Assembly: GCA_030728545.1 (NCBI GenBank)
Contig: JANQZQ010000026.1
Location: 1 to 7,983, forward strand
Origin: Ilumatobacteraceae bacterium
Lineage (GTDB): Bacteria; Actinomycetota; Acidimicrobiia; Acidimicrobiales; Ilumatobacteraceae
Direction of reading: 5' to 3'
Length of the DNA: 7,983 nucleotides
Below the pieces are notes generated by a model. That model did no database searches. It saw only the letters and a list, made by a program, of their open reading frames with translations, and had not been told where the DNA came from. The translations under genes were made by a program, and so were the position numbers. Shown one piece after another: positions 7,494-7,983 of the stretch. The first letter of the stretch is position 1; the number at the start of each line of letters is the position of its first letter.

Positions 7494-7983
7494 GTGACCA
7501 GCCAACCCACCGAGCAGATTCCCGCGTCGCTGAACGACGCGGATCTTGCTACGCATCTTGCCCGCGCGACGGGCGAGCTACTCGTCGAACTTCGCGAGCA
7601 GATGATTCGCGACGACACCTCGCCTTGGTACATGATGGATGCCGGCGATGCGCTCGCCCACCGCTTTATCGTCGACACCCTGCGTCGCGTGCGCCCCGAC
7701 GATGCCGTGCTCTCCGAAGAAGGGGCCGATGACGCCCAACGGCTGTCAGCAGATCGCGTATGGATCGTTGACCCGCTCGATGGCACCGCCGAATTTGGTG
7801 AACCCGACCGCGACGATTGGGCCGTGCACATCGCATTGTGGGAACGCAACGCGGGTGCACACGGCGAGCTCACCGCCGCTGCCGTTGGCTTGCCAAGCCT
7901 GGGGCTCACGTTGAGCACGTCGCCGGCGCCAGCACCTCGAGCCCCGCTGACCCGCACCCCACTGATGGTGGTGTCTCGATCAC
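7494..7983 (+). CDS. cysQ: CysQ-like 3'(2'),5'-bisphosphate nucleotidase, inositol monophosphatase superfamily (3' end outside window)
   Basis: CysQ enzymes are metal-dependent phosphatases that remove the 3'-phosphate from PAP or PAPS in sulfate assimilation; some relatives act on inositol phosphate or fructose 1,6-bisphosphate. Visible are 163 residues, about two thirds of the usual length. The superfamily signature is clear: DAGDALAHRFI (49-59), VLSEEGADD with metal-ligand Glu residues (75-76), and WIVDPLDGTAEFGE (90-103) with Asp93 and Asp96 as expected metal ligands, followed by DDWAVHIALWE. The C-terminal metal-binding Asp lies beyond the window. Substrate choice rests on overall resemblance to actinobacterial CysQ (SEEGADD spacing, TAEFGE, DWAVH), so the superfamily is certain and the exact substrate less so. 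The start is GTG with no convincing Shine-Dalgarno site, 8 bp after the preceding stop, so it is probably cotranscribed with ettA. Confidence 0.85.
   Translation, partial: MTSQPTEQIPASLNDADLATHLARATGELLVELREQMIRDDTSPWYMMDAGDALAHRFIVDTLRRVRPDDAVLSEEGADDAQRLSADRVWIVDPLDGTAEFGEPDRDDWAVHIALWERNAGAHGELTAAAVGLPSLGLTLSTSPAPAPRAPLTRTPLMVVSRS

Overview
The window looks like chromosomal DNA of a moderately GC-rich actinobacterium (GC in the high fifties by eye). The strongest taxonomic clue is a 2-oxoglutarate dehydrogenase E1 with a fused E2 acyltransferase domain (Kgd/OdhA type), a hallmark of Actinomycetota. The frequent GTG starts and the NYN-plus-S1 protein next door would fit an Acidimicrobiia-like lineage, but that narrower placement is recalled family resemblance, not something I could test.

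The window holds two divergent gene clusters that meet at an 85-bp intergenic region (5398-5482). Reading leftward (minus strand): a six-helix membrane protein related to the membrane part of PuuD (4642-5397); 32 bp later kgd (932-4609), complete at 1225 residues; then, overlapping the kgd stop by 7 bp, a gene that runs off the left edge (1-938). This last gene encodes a predicted PIN-like ribonuclease (NYN / Zc3h12a class) joined by an Arg-Pro-rich linker to an S1 RNA-binding domain. It is easy to miss because it starts with GTG and has no stop codon inside the window.

Reading rightward (plus strand): ettA (5483-7162), an ABC-F ATPase acting on translating ribosomes; a small two-helix membrane protein of unknown role that overlaps the ettA stop by 4 bp (7159-7485); and, 8 bp later, a CysQ-like phosphatase of the inositol monophosphatase superfamily (7494 to the right edge, partial).

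There is no noncoding stretch above 300 bases, and I saw no RNA gene, insertion sequence, CRISPR array or prophage signal. kgd, ettA and cysQ are housekeeping genes of the TCA cycle, translation and sulfur/nucleotide metabolism. The parts that deserve attention are the NYN-S1 protein and its close link to kgd, and the two poorly characterised membrane proteins.
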